A program made the translations under genes and the position numbers. DNA of 64,000 bases from Promicromonospora sp. AC04 (lineage in GTDB: Bacteria; Actinomycetota; Actinomycetes; Actinomycetales; Cellulomonadaceae): contig NZ_QBUG01000004.1 of NCBI RefSeq assembly GCF_003058225.1, positions 434,001 to 498,000 on the forward strand, read 5' to 3'. Positions 8,319 through 15,958 of this stretch are shown piece by piece (the stretch's first letter is position 1; each line of letters begins with the position of its first letter). The notes beneath the pieces were generated by a model. It saw nothing but the letters and a program-made list of their open reading frames with translations. It was not told the DNA's origin and made no database searches.

Positions 8319-9440
8319 TCAGTCCAGCAGCCAGGTCGGGTTGCGGAGGTAGGACTCGGCCACGGCGAGCGTCCCGGGCACCTGCGCCGACCAGAGATCG
8401 GGCGGCAGGGCGTCGGCGCGGTGGGTGGTGGTCCAGCCGAGCATCTGCAGACGGCGCACCATGGACAAGGCACACCCGAGCTCGACGGCGTCCCGCACCA
8501 GCGGCCGCACCGACGTGTACCCGGCCAGCCATTCCAGGGCCATCGTGGGCGCCTGCGGCGTGTGCTCCAGGAAGCTCAGCGCGGACGCGAAGTCGTACTG
8601 GAACCACGTGTGGCCGCAGTCGTCGAAGTCGATGACGGTCAGCTCGCCTTCCGCCTGCCCCGAGCCTGCCGAGATCATGATGTTCGACGGCCGCAGGTCC
8701 GCATGCACCAGCCCCCACGCGGCGGCGTCGCGCGGCGCCTGCCCGACGACCGCGAGCGCCGCCGCCTGGGCCTCCTCCAGCAGGTCGCGCTCCGCGCCGT
8801 CGACCGCGTCCTCCCAGCGCCCCCAGCGCGCCGTCGGCCCGAGCATGTCCGGGACGTCCCACGAGTGGCGGGCGAACCCCGCGGGCGGCGTCCAGCCGAG
8901 CACGTGCTCGTGCAGCCGGGCGTTGATGGCGCCGATCTCGCGGTAGTACGACGTCGGGTCGACGGCGCCGCCCATGCTCGCGTCGGCATCGCCGAAGATG
9001 TCCTCCAGGATGCGGCCCTGGACGTAGCCGTAGGCGACGCACCACCATTCGGTGCCGTCATCGGAGGTCAGGGCCGCGCAGAACGTGCCGTCCCCGGTCC
9101 GCAGTGCGGCGGGCACCTGGCAGACGCCGTCGGCGGCGAGCGCCGCGACCCAGGCGACCTCGGACTCGAACGCGTCCGCCCCGGCCAGGTACCCGGGGCG
9201 AGCGACCCGCACGACGGCGACCGGGGCGGCGTCGGCCGTCACCAGGAACGTCGCGTTCTCCGAGACGGTGATGAGGCGCATCGCGACGGCGCCGTCGAAC
9301 GCCCAGGACGCGGTGACGCCGTCGCGGAGCCAGCCGGGTGCCTGGTCCCCGGGGCCGAGCGCGTCGAACGCGGCGAGCGACGCCGAAGGGGTGGGCGGCT
9401 GCGGACCGGACGCGGACTGCGCTGCGGCAGTGACGGGCAT
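8319..9440 (-). CDS. APH-fold (aminoglycoside/hydroxylysine kinase-like) small-molecule kinase
   Basis: A 373-residue kinase of the aminoglycoside phosphotransferase fold. The catalytic loop reads HADLRPSNIM, matching HxDxxxxN, and the metal-binding motif is VIDFDDCG. The start at 9440 is supported by GAGGAG eight nt upstream. It is divergent from a class III aminotransferase-fold enzyme and an ethanolamine-type permease. In animals and some bacteria, APH-fold hydroxylysine kinase works with a phospho-lyase of exactly that class. The inference is that this enzyme phosphorylates an amino alcohol that the neighbour then deaminates and dephosphorylates. An antibiotic-modifying role is less likely. 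Confidence 0.85.
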   Translation of the reverse strand: MPVTAAAQSASGPQPPTPSASLAAFDALGPGDQAPGWLRDGVTASWAFDGAVAMRLITVSENATFLVTADAAPVAVVRVARPGYLAGADAFESEVAWVAALAADGVCQVPAALRTGDGTFCAALTSDDGTEWWCVAYGYVQGRILEDIFGDADASMGGAVDPTSYYREIGAINARLHEHVLGWTPPAGFARHSWDVPDMLGPTARWGRWEDAVDGAERDLLEEAQAAALAVVGQAPRDAAAWGLVHADLRPSNIMISAGSGQAEGELTVIDFDDCGHTWFQYDFASALSFLEHTPQAPTMALEWLAGYTSVRPLVRDAVELGCALSMVRRLQMLGWTTTHRADALPPDLWSAQVPGTLAVAESYLRNPTWLLD

Positions 9441-9705
9441 GTCGATGCTCCTCAGGGCTGGGAGCGGAGGCGGGCGGCCGCTGCCATGGTGCTCTGCGGA
9501 CCGAGGGCGCACAAGGGGCGCAACGGGAAATTCACGCAAGTCACGGGAGCGAAATATCCCGGGCCCGCAGCGCGCCGAACGGTTACCCGACCGTCATCGC
9601 CAGGCTGTGCCAGGGGTTACACGCCGCCTCCACGATGGGACCGTCCTGCGGACGGCCGGGCGGCCGTGGATCCCTCCCGGGACGCGAGCGTGAGGAGCAC
9701 TGCCC
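9441..9705. promoter_or_regulatory. Divergent promoter region of the kinase / phospho-lyase module
   Basis: 265 nt without a gene separate the divergent starts at 9440 and 9706. No hairpin or clear palindrome stands out. The stretch should hold the promoters of both arms, since both flanking start codons have good ribosome-binding sites (GAGGAG on each side). Confidence 0.45.
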
Positions 9706-11061
9706 ATGGTTACCCGGTCGACGATCATGGACACCAACGCCTTCCGGCCCGGTGACCCCACCGGCGGCCTCGCGCCCCGGACCGCGGAGCTGGTGGACCG
9801 CCGTTCGGGCGTCCTGGGCTCGGCCTACCGGCTCTTCTACCGCGAGCCCGTGCACCTGGTGCGCGGCAGCGGTGCCCACGTCTTCGACGCGGACGGCAAC
9901 GACTACCTCGACGTGTACAACAACGTGGCCTCGGTGGGGCACGCCCATCCGCGCGTGGTGGCGGCGATCGCCGAGCAGGCAGCGGCTCTCAACACGCACA
10001 CGCGCTACCTGCACGAGCGGATCGTCGACTACTCGGAGGCGCTGCTGGCGACCATGCCCGACGAGGTCGACCGGGTCATGTACCTGTGCACCGGGTCGGA
10101 GGCCAACGACCTGGCCGTCCGCGTCGCCCGCGCATACACGGGCGGCACCGGCGTCATCGTCAGCGCCGAGGCCTACCACGGCAACACCGAGCTGACGTCG
10201 GCGCTGTCGCCCGCCCTCGGCTCCGCGCAGGACCTGGCGCTCGACGTGCGGACGGTCCCGGCCCCCGACCCGTACCGGGCGCCCGTGCCCGCCGAGGACC
10301 TGGGCCGGTGGTTCGCCGACCAGGTCGCCCGCCAGGTGGCCGACCTGGAACGCCACGGCGTGCGCATTGCCGCGTTCCTCGCCGACTCGATCTTCTCGTC
10401 CGACGGCGTGTTCCCCGACCCGGCGGGCGCCGCCGGTTTCCTGGCGCCCGCGATCGAGGTGGTGCGGCGGGCCGGCGGAGTGTTCATCGCCGACGAGGTG
10501 CAGCCGGGCTTCGGCCGCACGGGTGACGCGATGTGGGGCTTCGCCCGCCACGGCGTCGTGCCCGAGATCGTCACCCTGGGCAAGCCGATGGCCGCAGGCA
10601 TCCCCGTCAGCGCGGTGGCCGCCCAGGCGGACGTGCTGGCCTCGTTCGGCGACCGCATCCCGTACTTCAACACCTACGGCGGCAACCCGGTGTCGATGGC
10701 GGCCGCGCAGGCCGTGCTCGACATCCTCCAGGAGGACAAGCTCCAGGAGCGGGCCGCCGACGTCGGCGCGCGGATGCTCGCGGCCCTGCGCGAGGCCGCC
10801 GCTGACCACCCGCGCGTGGGTGACGTGCGCGGGGCCGGCCTCTACGTCGGTGTCGACATGGTGGCCGACCCCGAGACCAAGGCGCCCGACGTCGCTGCGG
10901 CCCTCGACGTCGTCGAGGCGCTGCGCGAGCGCCGGATCCTCACCTCCGTCTGCGGACCGGGGAACGTGCTCAAGCTGCGTCCGCCGCTCGTGTTCGACGA
11001 CCAGGACCTCGACCGCCTGGTCGAGGGCTTCACCGAAGCGCTCACGGCGCTCGGCCACTGA
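9706..11061 (+). CDS. Class III PLP enzyme, ethanolamine-phosphate phospho-lyase type
   Basis: A 451-residue fold-type I PLP enzyme. The stretch from YLDVYNNVASVGHAHP through LNTHTRYLHERIVDYSEALL and CTGSEANDLAVRVAR closely follows the pattern of ethanolamine-phosphate and phosphohydroxylysine phospho-lyases (the AGXT2L family) rather than ordinary aminotransferases. The PLP lysine is in TLGKPMAAGIPVSAV and the cofactor Asp in FIADEVQPGFGRTG. The ATG at 9706 has GAGGAG eight nt upstream. The permease gene starts 16 nt after its stop. The predicted reaction is a phosphorylated amino alcohol giving an aldehyde, ammonia and phosphate. An aminotransferase activity cannot be excluded by eye. Confidence 0.85.
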   Translation: MVTRSTIMDTNAFRPGDPTGGLAPRTAELVDRRSGVLGSAYRLFYREPVHLVRGSGAHVFDADGNDYLDVYNNVASVGHAHPRVVAAIAEQAAALNTHTRYLHERIVDYSEALLATMPDEVDRVMYLCTGSEANDLAVRVARAYTGGTGVIVSAEAYHGNTELTSALSPALGSAQDLALDVRTVPAPDPYRAPVPAEDLGRWFADQVARQVADLERHGVRIAAFLADSIFSSDGVFPDPAGAAGFLAPAIEVVRRAGGVFIADEVQPGFGRTGDAMWGFARHGVVPEIVTLGKPMAAGIPVSAVAAQADVLASFGDRIPYFNTYGGNPVSMAAAQAVLDILQEDKLQERAADVGARMLAALREAAADHPRVGDVRGAGLYVGVDMVADPETKAPDVAAALDVVEALRERRILTSVCGPGNVLKLRPPLVFDDQDLDRLVEGFTEALTALGH

Positions 11062-11077
11062 CTCACTGGAGGACGGT

Positions 11078-12661
11078 ATGACAACGACCGGAACGGCGCC
11101 CGGCACCGCGGGCGTCACCTACACACAGGCCGACGGCCAGTACTTCGAGAAGCGGCAGCTCCGACGCAGCGCCGGCTTCTGGGGCCTGTGGGGCATCGGG
11201 ATCGCCGCGGTGATCTCCGGCCAGTTCTCCGGCTGGAACGTCGGCCTGGGCACCACGGGCTGGGTCCCGATGCTGATCGCCATGGTCTTCGTGACGATCA
11301 TGTACTTCACGATGATCTTCTCGATCGGCGAGATGTCCGCGGCCATGCCGCACACCGGCGGCGCGTACTCGTTCGCGCGGGCCTCGATGGGGCCGTGGGG
11401 CGGCTTTGTCACCGGGTTCGCGGAGACCATCGAGTACGTGGTGACCACCGCCGTCGTCGTCTGGTTCTCCGGCGTCTACGCGGACTCCGCGCTGAGCGCC
11501 TTCACCGGACAGTCGCTGCCGCAGTGGGTGTGGTGGATCGTGCTGTACGTGGCCTTCGTGGCGATCAACGCGCTCGGGGCGCACGTGGGCTTCCGGCTGG
11601 CCGTGGTGGTCGCCGTGATCTCGCTCGTGGTGCTGGCGTTCTTCGCGGTGGCCGCCCTCGCATCCGGGGCCGTCGACTTCTCCCGCCTCAACGACATCGC
11701 GCCCGCCGACGGCGGTACGGAGCTGATGCCGTTCGGGACGATCGGCATCCTCTACGCCCTGCCGTTCGCCATCTGGTTCTTCCTCGGGATCGAGGAGCTG
11801 CCGCTCGCTGCCGAGGAGGCGCACGACCCCGCCCGCGACATCCCCCGGGCCGCGGTCTGGGGTGTCGCCACGCTCGCGATCTTCGGGCTGGCCGTGCTGT
11901 TCCTCAACCCGGCGGTGACGGGCACCGCCGCCATCACCGTGTCGCCCGGCGACGGCGACGAGCCGCTGCTGGCCGGGTTCCGCGCGTTCCTCCCCGCGGA
12001 GGCCTCGGGCGTGCTGGCCCTGCTCGCCCTCGTGGCACTGCTCGCCTCGCTCCAGGGCATCCTGTTCGCCGCCGGGCGCAACCTGTACTCGCTCTCTCGA
12101 GCGGGCTACTACCCCACGTTCCTGTCGCTCACCGGAGCCAAGCACAAGACGCCGTGGGTGGCGCTGGTCGCGACCGCGGTGATCGGCTTCGTCATCCTCG
12201 CCCTGGTGCTCCTCGTGGTCCCGGCGGTCAGCCCGGACGCCGCGGGGGCGGCGTCGGGCGTGATCCTCTTCATCGCGGTGTTCGGCGCGGTGATCTCGTA
12301 CGTGATGCAGATGGTGTCGTTCGTGGTGCTGCGCCGGAAGTTCCCCGACGCCGTGCGCCCCTACCGGAGCCCGACCGGCGTCTGGGGCGCGGTGGTCGCC
12401 GGCGTGATCTCCGTGGCGGCCCTGCTGGGGATAGTGCTGAACAGTGCGTTCCAGGTGGCGGTCGTGACGTTCCTGGTCGTCTTCGTGGTGGGGCTGGCGG
12501 CGTTCGCCCTGGTGGGGCGCAAGCGCCTGGTGCTGTCGCCCGAGGAGGAGTACGCGATGTCGGGCGGGCTGTCGGAGGCGGGCGCCGGCCCGTCCGGCGA
12601 TCCCGTCGCAGTCGAGCCGGGGCCGGACGCCGCCGAACCGCTGGAGAAGGCCGAGGCCTGA
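11078..12661 (+). CDS. APC-superfamily permease, ethanolamine permease-like
   Basis: A 527-residue transporter with about twelve hydrophobic segments. The N-terminal YFEKRQLRRSAGFWGLWG, followed by a segment with VISGQFSGWNVGLGTTGW, is the hallmark of ethanolamine/amino-acid permeases of the APC superfamily; IGEMSAAMPHTGGAYSFAR forms the conserved second segment. A hydrophilic tail of 40 residues ends the protein. GGAGG lies just before the ATG. It follows the phospho-lyase gene after 16 nt and is part of its operon, which argues that the imported compound is the precursor of the phospho-lyase substrate. Confidence 0.9.
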   Translation: MTTTGTAPGTAGVTYTQADGQYFEKRQLRRSAGFWGLWGIGIAAVISGQFSGWNVGLGTTGWVPMLIAMVFVTIMYFTMIFSIGEMSAAMPHTGGAYSFARASMGPWGGFVTGFAETIEYVVTTAVVVWFSGVYADSALSAFTGQSLPQWVWWIVLYVAFVAINALGAHVGFRLAVVVAVISLVVLAFFAVAALASGAVDFSRLNDIAPADGGTELMPFGTIGILYALPFAIWFFLGIEELPLAAEEAHDPARDIPRAAVWGVATLAIFGLAVLFLNPAVTGTAAITVSPGDGDEPLLAGFRAFLPAEASGVLALLALVALLASLQGILFAAGRNLYSLSRAGYYPTFLSLTGAKHKTPWVALVATAVIGFVILALVLLVVPAVSPDAAGAASGVILFIAVFGAVISYVMQMVSFVVLRRKFPDAVRPYRSPTGVWGAVVAGVISVAALLGIVLNSAFQVAVVTFLVVFVVGLAAFALVGRKRLVLSPEEEYAMSGGLSEAGAGPSGDPVAVEPGPDAAEPLEKAEA

Positions 12662-12673
12662 CGGTCGAGGTGC

Positions 12674-12708
12674 CGCGGGGCATGCCAGACTCCCTGGCAT
12701 GCCCCGCG
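12674..12708 (+). promoter_or_regulatory. 15-bp perfect hairpin enclosing the start codon of the deaminase gene
   Basis: Arms 12674-12688 and 12694-12708 pair perfectly (15 bp, 5-nt loop). The ATG at 12699 of the deaminase gene lies in the 3' arm. It may terminate the permease transcript or block translation of the next gene when folded. No Shine-Dalgarno sequence is visible outside the stem. Confidence 0.6.
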
Positions 12709-13664
12709 ACCTGCGCGCGCTGCCCAAGGCCAACCTGCACCTGCACCTGACCGGCTCGATGCGGCCGTCGACCGCCGCCGAGCTCGCCGCGCGCTACGGC
12801 CTCCCGCCGCTTCCCGCCGTGCCGATCGTGCCCGGCGTCGTGCACGGCTGGGACGCGTTCCAGGCGCGGTACGACACGGCCCGCGCGGCAGTGCGCTCGG
12901 CCGAGGACATCGCACGAGTGGTCCGCGAGGCGGTGGAGCAGGACGCCGCCGACGGCGTCGGCTGGACCGAGCTCCAGGTGGACCCGACGTCGTACGCGGA
13001 CCGGCTCGGGTCGCTGGAAGCCGTGGTCGAGGCGCTGCTCGACGCCGCACGCGACCTGCCCGTTGGCGTGATTCTCGCGGCGAGCTGGGGTGCGGACCCG
13101 CAGCGCGCGGAGCGGAGCGCCGGGCTCGCGGTGAAGTACGCGCCGTACGGCGTGGTGGGCTTCGGGCTGTCCAATGACGAGCGGCGCGGCCGCGTCGGCG
13201 ACTTCGTCCCGGCGTTCCGCCTGGTGGCCGACGCCGGGCTGGCGCGTGTGCCCCACGCCGGCTTCTACGAGGGGGCCTGGCACGTCCGCGAATGCGTCGA
13301 GCTGCTGGACGCCACGCGGATCGGGCACGGGCTGACGGCGCTCCAGGACCCGTCGGTGGTCGCGCTCCTGGCTGAGCGCCAGGTCACGCTCGAGGTGTGC
13401 CCGACGTCGTACCCGCCGTTCGGCGTCGCGCCCGCCCAGGGCGCGGTGCCGGCCCTGCTGGCCGACAGCGTCCCGGTCGCCCTCGCGACCGACGACCCGC
13501 TGCTGTTCGGGGTCGGGATGGTGGGGCAGTACGAGGTCGCGCGGCAGGCCTGCTCCGATGCCGAGCTCGCCGCGATCGCGGCGACGTCCGTCGGGGCGTC
13601 ACACGCGCCGGCCGGCCTGCGGCGGCAGCTGCTCGCCGGGATCCGGGACTGGCTGGCCGGGTAG
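12699..13664 (+). CDS. Adenosine deaminase-family amidohydrolase
   Basis: A 321-residue metal-dependent deaminase of the adenosine deaminase family. It shows the N-terminal zinc motif NLHLHLTGS at 11-19, the RIGHG motif near 208, CPTSYPPFG near 231 and the DDPLLFG metal motif near 268. The catalytic proton donor of adenosine deaminases sits in HAGE; here the sequence is PHAGFYEG, so the glutamate is replaced by Phe with a Glu two residues on. The true substrate may therefore differ. It starts 37 nt after the permease and could be part of the amino-alcohol operon, but its start codon is buried in a strong hairpin. Confidence 0.82.
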   Translation: MPRDLRALPKANLHLHLTGSMRPSTAAELAARYGLPPLPAVPIVPGVVHGWDAFQARYDTARAAVRSAEDIARVVREAVEQDAADGVGWTELQVDPTSYADRLGSLEAVVEALLDAARDLPVGVILAASWGADPQRAERSAGLAVKYAPYGVVGFGLSNDERRGRVGDFVPAFRLVADAGLARVPHAGFYEGAWHVRECVELLDATRIGHGLTALQDPSVVALLAERQVTLEVCPTSYPPFGVAPAQGAVPALLADSVPVALATDDPLLFGVGMVGQYEVARQACSDAELAAIAATSVGASHAPAGLRRQLLAGIRDWLAG

Positions 13665-13691
13665 CTCGCTCGCCTGTCGACCGGCCTCGCG

Positions 13692-14141
13692 TCACAGCAG
13701 TAGCTCTCCGACCACCTCGCCGAAGAGGAGGTCCCCCGTCTTGCGGAAGCCACAGCGCAGGTAGAACTCTTCCGGCCCGTCGGGGCCCGGGACCCATAGG
13801 ACGGTGATGCGGTCGAGCCCACGGCGCCGGGCCTCCTCGGCCACCTGTTCCACGGCAAACCGGCCCACCCCGCGCTTACGCGCTTCGCGCGCCACGTTGA
13901 GGCGCCAGATCCCAGCCCGGAACTCGGGGATCTCCTCCTCCGGGTTCCAGTTCGCCATGACGAAGCCGACCACGTCGTCGCCATCGAGGACCACGCGAGG
14001 CCACGCGGTCGGATTGACGTACGCCTCGGCAACCGACCAGGCGACCGGTGACACAGGTTCCTTGTCGGCTGCCTGAGGTGGCAGCTGGAGGGTCGCAAAG
14101 AGGTTGTCCGTCGTGAGCTCTGCCAGATGGAAGTTGGCCAT
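13692..14141 (-). CDS. GNAT family N-acetyltransferase
   Basis: A 149-residue acetyltransferase. The segment NVAREARKRGVGRFAVEQVAEEARRRG is the acetyl-CoA-binding motif A (R-x-x-G-x-G/A), followed by LWVPGPDGPEEFYLRCGFRKTGD, the typical motif B with the late beta strand. The start MANFHLAELTTDN at 14141 was chosen because the longer frame would overlap the NADAR gene upstream. The substrate is unknown; the N-terminal layout resembles spermidine/diamine acetyltransferases, but this is weak evidence. Confidence 0.85.
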   Translation of the reverse strand: MANFHLAELTTDNLFATLQLPPQAADKEPVSPVAWSVAEAYVNPTAWPRVVLDGDDVVGFVMANWNPEEEIPEFRAGIWRLNVAREARKRGVGRFAVEQVAEEARRRGLDRITVLWVPGPDGPEEFYLRCGFRKTGDLLFGEVVGELLL

Positions 14142-14185
14142 GGTCCCGACTCTTCCACGAGGCACTGACATCCGCCGTCGAGCGC

Positions 14186-14764
14186 TCAGCCCCGAAGCCG
14201 CTCGCGGGCCTCCATCAGAGCGAAGCCCAGGAGATTGAGGCCACGCCAAGCAGCGGGATTCTCTGCGTTCTCGTTCTGGGCGCTCATTCCAATACCCCAG
14301 ACGCGGTCTCGCGGGCTCGCCTCCACCAGCACACGCGAACCAGTGCGCAGCAGGAACTCACGCATGTCCAGATGCGCCGCAAACTTGTGCGTGTTGCCGC
14401 GCACCACGATCTCGAACCGTTCTCGCTCCCAGACGGAGTCGTCGAAGTCGCGGACGGTCCGGCCGGCAGCCTTGGCGAGCGCGGGGTTCGGCGCTTCGAT
14501 CGCTGCGCGCTCCGCCTCCAGGTCGCCGAAGAGGCGCGCTTTCTCCGCCATCATCCAGTGCTCGGCAGTGAGGTATCGGACGTCGTCCACGACGAACGGC
14601 GCCTCGAACCACTGACTCAGGCCACCCTTGCCGGCAGTTCCGCCAGGCTCGGGCTGATGCCCCCAGAAGTGCAGGTACTTGGGGGTTGCTCCAGCCTCGA
14701 CGAGCATGCGCAGCTCATCCACAGAACGAGCGAGAGCAGGCCGCAGGGTGACGTGATCGGGCAT
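14186..14764 (-). CDS. NADAR family protein (YbiA-like N-glycosidase)
   Basis: A 192-residue NADAR-domain protein. The family's conserved motifs are visible: YLHFWGHQP, SQWFEAPFVVDD, LTAEHWMMAEKARLFGD, and the C-terminal GSRVLVEASPRDRVWGIGM...WRGLNLLGFALM. Members are N-glycosidases. The Escherichia coli YbiA protein acts on riboflavin-pathway intermediates, and others remove ADP-ribose from guanine in DNA. No DarT-like toxin gene is nearby, so a housekeeping metabolite-repair role is more likely. The ATG at 14764 is preferred over 14794. It lies between a GNAT and a VOC gene, all on the minus strand. Confidence 0.9.
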   Translation of the reverse strand: MPDHVTLRPALARSVDELRMLVEAGATPKYLHFWGHQPEPGGTAGKGGLSQWFEAPFVVDDVRYLTAEHWMMAEKARLFGDLEAERAAIEAPNPALAKAAGRTVRDFDDSVWERERFEIVVRGNTHKFAAHLDMREFLLRTGSRVLVEASPRDRVWGIGMSAQNENAENPAAWRGLNLLGFALMEARERLRG

Positions 14765-14803
14765 GCGTGGAAGTGTGCCAGGAGCCACTGACACAAATAC
14801 CGG

Positions 14804-15196
14804 TCAGCCCGCGACGATCTCGACCTCGTAGCCGTCCTCGTTCTCCAGGTAGGCCGCGTAGTGGTCGGGGCCGCCGGCGTGCGGGTGCTTGTCGGGGAAG
14901 AGGAGTGCCCAGCCGTGCTCGGCCGCCGCCTCGACGAGCCGGTCCACGTCGTCGCGTGTGCCGCCGTGGAACGCGAGGTGGTTGAGCCCGGGCGCGAGGC
15001 GGTCGTGGACGTCGGAGGCGATGGCGGGGCTCTGTTCGACGACGACATAGGTGCCGTCGAGGATCCAGCTCACCCCGGCGTCCCAGCGCTGGTGCTCGGA
15101 GTAGCCGAGCGTGGTGAGGAGCCAGCCCCACGATCGTTCGGCGCGATCGAGCGACGGAACCCACAGCTCTACGTGGTGCAGGCGTCCGCGGGTCAC
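14804..15196 (-). CDS. VOC (glyoxalase/bleomycin resistance) family protein
   Basis: A 130-residue single-domain VOC protein. It has the two beta-alpha-beta-beta-beta modules, starting RLHHVELWVPSLDRAERSWGWLL and ending HYAAYLENEDGYEVEIVAG, with metal-ligand-type His near residue 7, His near 73 and Glu near 126. Such proteins are dioxygenases, isomerases or binding proteins; the specific activity is not predictable. Its GTG start overlaps the stop of the OhrR-type regulator upstream by 4 nt, so it is translated from the regulator's transcript and may share its redox response. Confidence 0.83.
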   Translation of the reverse strand: MTRGRLHHVELWVPSLDRAERSWGWLLTTLGYSEHQRWDAGVSWILDGTYVVVEQSPAIASDVHDRLAPGLNHLAFHGGTRDDVDRLVEAAAEHGWALLFPDKHPHAGGPDHYAAYLENEDGYEVEIVAG

Positions 15197-15699
15197 GGAG
15201 CGGCCGCCGCGATGACGCGGGTGAGGCTGCGATGGAGCGCCCCGAGCTCGTCGGCCGTCATGTCCAGGCGCTCCATGATCGCGGGCGGCACTCGTAGTGC
15301 CTGCTCGCGCAGCGCCAGCCCCTCCTTCGTGAGCTCCACGGCGAGCGCCCGCTCGTCGCGCGGGTCACGGCGGCGCGTCACGTAGCCGCTCGCCTCGAGC
15401 CGCTTGAGCAGCGGGGACAGGGTGCCGGGGTCGAGCTGCAGCAGCCCGCTGAGCTGCTTGACCGAGAGCGGTGACTGCTCCCACAGGGCAAGCATGACCA
15501 GGTACTGGGGATGCGTGATGCCCATCGGTTCGAGCAGCGGCCGGTACAGCGCGATGACGCTGCGCGAGGCGACGGCAAGGGCGAAGCACACCTGACGATC
15601 GAGGGCCAGGAGGTCCTCGGGTTCGGTTGCGGCGGGTTCGGCCGCGGCTTCCTTCGGGGCGGACGACATAGCGGCGCCGGTCCGGGGTGTGACGGTCAT
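15193..15699 (-). CDS. MarR-family regulator, OhrR-type peroxide sensor
   Basis: A 168-residue MarR repressor. After a 30-residue tail, the sequence DRQVCFALAVASRSVIALYRPLLEPMGITHPQYLVMLALWE matches OhrR proteins, including the reactive cysteine of the (L/V)CFAL motif near residue 38 and the Tyr residues (YRPLL, PQYLV) that bond to the oxidised cysteine. The winged helix follows with LSVKQLSGLL and DPRDERALAVELT. A good AGGAG precedes the ATG at 15699. An extended inverted repeat at 15733-15759 lies between this gene and a divergent 58-codon gene. No ohr gene is adjacent, which is unusual. Confidence 0.88.
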   Translation of the reverse strand: MTVTPRTGAAMSSAPKEAAAEPAATEPEDLLALDRQVCFALAVASRSVIALYRPLLEPMGITHPQYLVMLALWEQSPLSVKQLSGLLQLDPGTLSPLLKRLEASGYVTRRRDPRDERALAVELTKEGLALREQALRVPPAIMERLDMTADELGALHRSLTRVIAAAAP

Positions 15700-15732
15700 G
15701 TGGCTCCTCTCGGCTGTTGACCAGGCTATCAG

Positions 15733-15759
15733 TTTGTGTGCAAACTATTTGCACACCAA
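15733..15759. promoter_or_regulatory. Palindromic operator between the OhrR-type gene and a divergent small gene
   Basis: GTGTGCAAA (15736-15744) and its perfect complement TTTGCACAC (15748-15756) flank CTA. The symmetry extends to TTTGTGTGCAAA with one mismatch. It sits 34 nt from the regulator start and 18 nt from the small gene start, the expected place for a shared MarR/OhrR operator. Confidence 0.78.
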
Positions 15760-15776
15760 GTAAATGGAGGAACGAT

Positions 15777-15953
15777 ATGCGCGACCGCGACGGTCTCACC
15801 CTGGGCTACCGATTCAAGTGGCGGCTCAACTGGCTGCTGCTCCATGTGGCCGGGCCGGCCGAGCAGGCCGACGACACCGATCCTCGGCGTCGGATGGAGC
15901 GTGAGCGCGCCGCGCGAGTGGCGCGATACCGGGCGGAGCACGCCGAGCACTGA
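15777..15953 (+). CDS. Small basic protein of unknown function (58 aa), probably OhrR-regulated
   Basis: A 58-residue protein starting MRDRDGLTLGYRFKWRLNWLLLHV. One short amphipathic or membrane-touching helix (RLNWLLLHVAGPA) is followed by a highly charged Arg/Glu-rich helix. A strong TGGAGG ribosome-binding site precedes the ATG and the palindromic operator of the divergent OhrR-type gene lies directly upstream, so it is very likely expressed. I do not recognise a family. By position it would be induced by organic peroxides, where an Ohr peroxidase is normally encoded. Confidence 0.7.
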   Translation: MRDRDGLTLGYRFKWRLNWLLLHVAGPAEQADDTDPRRRMERERAARVARYRAEHAEH

Positions 15954-15958
15954 AGCGC

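Noticed and set aside
8319-9440. Aminoglycoside resistance gene
   Set aside because: The fold is shared by many metabolic kinases, and the phospho-lyase and permease next to it fit a catabolic role better.
9441-9705. Riboswitch or palindromic operator in the divergent gap of the amino-alcohol module
   Set aside because: No conserved aptamer core and no inverted repeat longer than chance were seen.
14186-14764. NADAR gene as the antidote of a DarT-type DNA ADP-ribosylation system
   Set aside because: No DarT-like gene lies next to it; neighbours are GNAT, VOC and a regulator.
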